Positions 62,822-64,000 of a stretch of DNA of 64,000 bases are shown here, piece by piece. Position 1 is the stretch's first letter. Each line of letters begins with the position of its first letter. Where the stretch lies: the NCBI GenBank assembly GCA_050949415.1, contig JBMNFR010000006.1, positions 620,001 to 684,000 on the forward strand, written 5' to 3'. The notes beneath the pieces are model-generated. The model was given only the letters and a program-made list of their open reading frames with translations. It did no database searches and was not told the DNA's origin. This stretch comes from JAAZKI01 sp012799905 (GTDB taxonomy: Bacteria; Verrucomicrobiota; Lentisphaeria; Oligosphaerales; Oligosphaeraceae). Both the position numbers and the translations under genes were made by a program.

Positions 62822-64000
62822 TCACAGCTTGAAATCGATTTCGATGCCTGCTTCGGCGTTGATGGGGAGGGCATTTCCGGTGGCCAGCTCCTGATAGCTG
62901 GTGCGGCCATAGTCGCGGAGCCGGTCAGCGCCAAAGCCGATGCTCCCCTGCCGTGGAATTATGGTCGCGGTTACGGTGACAACGCCGTCCTGGTCTGCAT
63001 ACAGTTCTGGAATCGTTGCTTCCAGCCAGGTGATGAATCGGTCAGTACGGATGGTTTCAGGGCCAAAGGAATACGAACGCCCCTGGTGCTCCAAGCTGCC
63101 GGACCAAATGGCGCCCCGCGACGCTTGCACCGGCAGACGGACGGTCGCCGTTGGCAGAAGCTGGCGTTTTTCATCTGAGCCAAGGGCGGATATTGATGAC
63201 ACGGGCAGGAGTAGGCGCTTTTCAATGCGGATGCCCGACGCCGGCACTTCGTAAATCGTCATGCCGCCGACGCTGAGCGGGCCGTGGTCATAGACCCTGA
63301 CCGTGTCAGCAGTGACGACGGCGACGCCAGCCGGGCGGGAGCGACGCATAAAGGCCGCTTCAACGGAGTCCTGATACGTGGAAAAGGCGGCATTGACTAA
63401 GAAAATGGCGATGACGATGGCCAGGCCGTGGCCGAGAATAGACTGGCGCCGCGCGTCCGGCGCCAGTCGTCGCAAGACGGTCGGCAGTCGCAGAAAATGG
63501 TCGATGCCAGCGCCAGCGGCTACGCACAGCAACGGCAGCGCGCCGATGCGGAAGCGCGCCAGTATGTAGAACATCACAGTGCCGAAGCAGTAGGCGAGAA
63601 TCATGTACGTCAGCAGCAGTCGTTGCGGCGAGGCTCTGGTCGCAGTGAGCATTCCGATGACAGCCAGCGTGCCAATGACGGCAAATGGAAGCAGCACCGG
63701 CCAGGACAGCAGGCGGCTGGCGCGGCCGTCCAGGCTGATATTGATGTTGTTGGCAATCTCCTGGCGGTGCCAGAACAGCAGAAAGGCGCGGAATTTCAGT
63801 TCTATCACCTGGAGCGGCTCGCGTTTGAACCAGCGGAGAATTTGGGTCGGGACGCTGATCCGGCCGTCCTCTGGGCGTCTTTCAGCCTGCGCGCACCAGT
63901 CGTGATAGGTGAGCGGATATTCCAGGCCGCCGGGCGGCGCTTCTGGGGTATTGCCTAAAGCCAGGACTTTGTCGCCGGCCGTAGAAGCGCCGCACCAGCG
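62822..64000 (-). CDS. Integral membrane glycosyltransferase-like protein (5' end outside window)
   Basis: The minus-strand frame remains open to the window edge, so the apparent GTG start at 63808 is not the real one; the extra residues near the edge include GDKVLALGNTPEAPPGGLEYP and then LTYHDW. At least 393 residues are visible. The sequence FKREPLQVIELKFRAFLLFW followed by HRQEIANN, three membrane helices and then a beta-rich C-terminal domain resembles the C-terminal part of dolichyl-phosphate-mannose (GT39/GT83-like) transferases. The catalytic N-terminus is not visible. It converges on the AlbA_2 gene with a 71-bp gap. Confidence 0.6.
   Translation of the reverse strand, partial: RWCGASTAGDKVLALGNTPEAPPGGLEYPLTYHDWCAQAERRPEDGRISVPTQILRWFKREPLQVIELKFRAFLLFWHRQEIANNINISLDGRASRLLSWPVLLPFAVIGTLAVIGMLTATRASPQRLLLTYMILAYCFGTVMFYILARFRIGALPLLCVAAGAGIDHFLRLPTVLRRLAPDARRQSILGHGLAIVIAIFLVNAAFSTYQDSVEAAFMRRSRPAGVAVVTADTVRVYDHGPLSVGGMTIYEVPASGIRIEKRLLLPVSSISALGSDEKRQLLPTATVRLPVQASRGAIWSGSLEHQGRSYSFGPETIRTDRFITWLEATIPELYADQDGVVTVTATIIPRQGSIGFGADRLRDYGRTSYQELATGNALPINAEAGIEIDFKL

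Overview
The window looks like a chromosomal segment of a GC-rich, anaerobic, polysaccharide-degrading bacterium, most plausibly of the PVC group (Lentisphaerota or a close relative). This placement is inference. It rests on a class III (oxygen-sensitive) ribonucleotide reductase with its activase, the long Bacteroides/Clostridium-type PurL, secreted LamG and parallel beta-helix proteins, GH28- and GH109-like proteins, a giant BspA/InlB-like/YDG-repeat exoprotein, and an unusual density of intergenic dispersed repeats. No rRNA, tRNA or CRISPR array was seen.

Layout. 0-19 kb: pyrD (+), then mostly minus-strand genes: a secreted metallophosphatase, a DUF456 membrane protein, serA, purL, a TerB-domain protein, a CapA-like protein and a secreted beta-helix protein. 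These are followed by a plus-strand cluster of a zinc-ribbon membrane protein, a translationally coupled DUF58 protein and a cytoplasmic GH28-like protein. 19-35 kb: one 16-kb gene for a 5354-residue secreted multidomain protein with nine near-identical YDG repeats. 35-41 kb: a secreted LamG/glycosidase-like protein, a rhomboid protease and a pteridine-reductase-like SDR. 41-46 kb: the anaerobic nucleotide-reduction cluster nrdD, a CxxC redoxin and nrdG, preceded by two NrdR-like boxes on a good promoter. 46-48 kb: argD and fabI. 48-51 kb: an IS with a DDE transposase and a truncated IS5-type remnant. 51-60 kb: a HEAT-repeat exoprotein, dnaJ, grpE, an S1-domain protein, manA and a GH109-like oxidoreductase. 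60-64 kb: a visibly AT-richer AlbA_2/Schlafen-type ATPase gene with an upstream tiny ORF, and the 3' part of a membrane glycosyltransferase-like gene that runs off the window.

Intergenic space is the most distinctive part. Two arrays of short hairpin modules (1.5 kb after serA, built as an exact 100-bp higher-order repeat of about 25-bp units; 0.74 kb after dnaJ, with a 118-bp unit) sit directly downstream of stop codons. Heptanucleotide tandem repeats of four sequence types recur at several places, and the GGGGCGA type has the run pattern of an intramolecular G-quadruplex. Several dispersed repeats of about 70 to 130 bp recur tens of kb apart, one of them inside the nrd cluster. The most notable coding anomaly is PurL: the glutaminase nucleophile cysteine of its amidotransferase domain is replaced by glycine.
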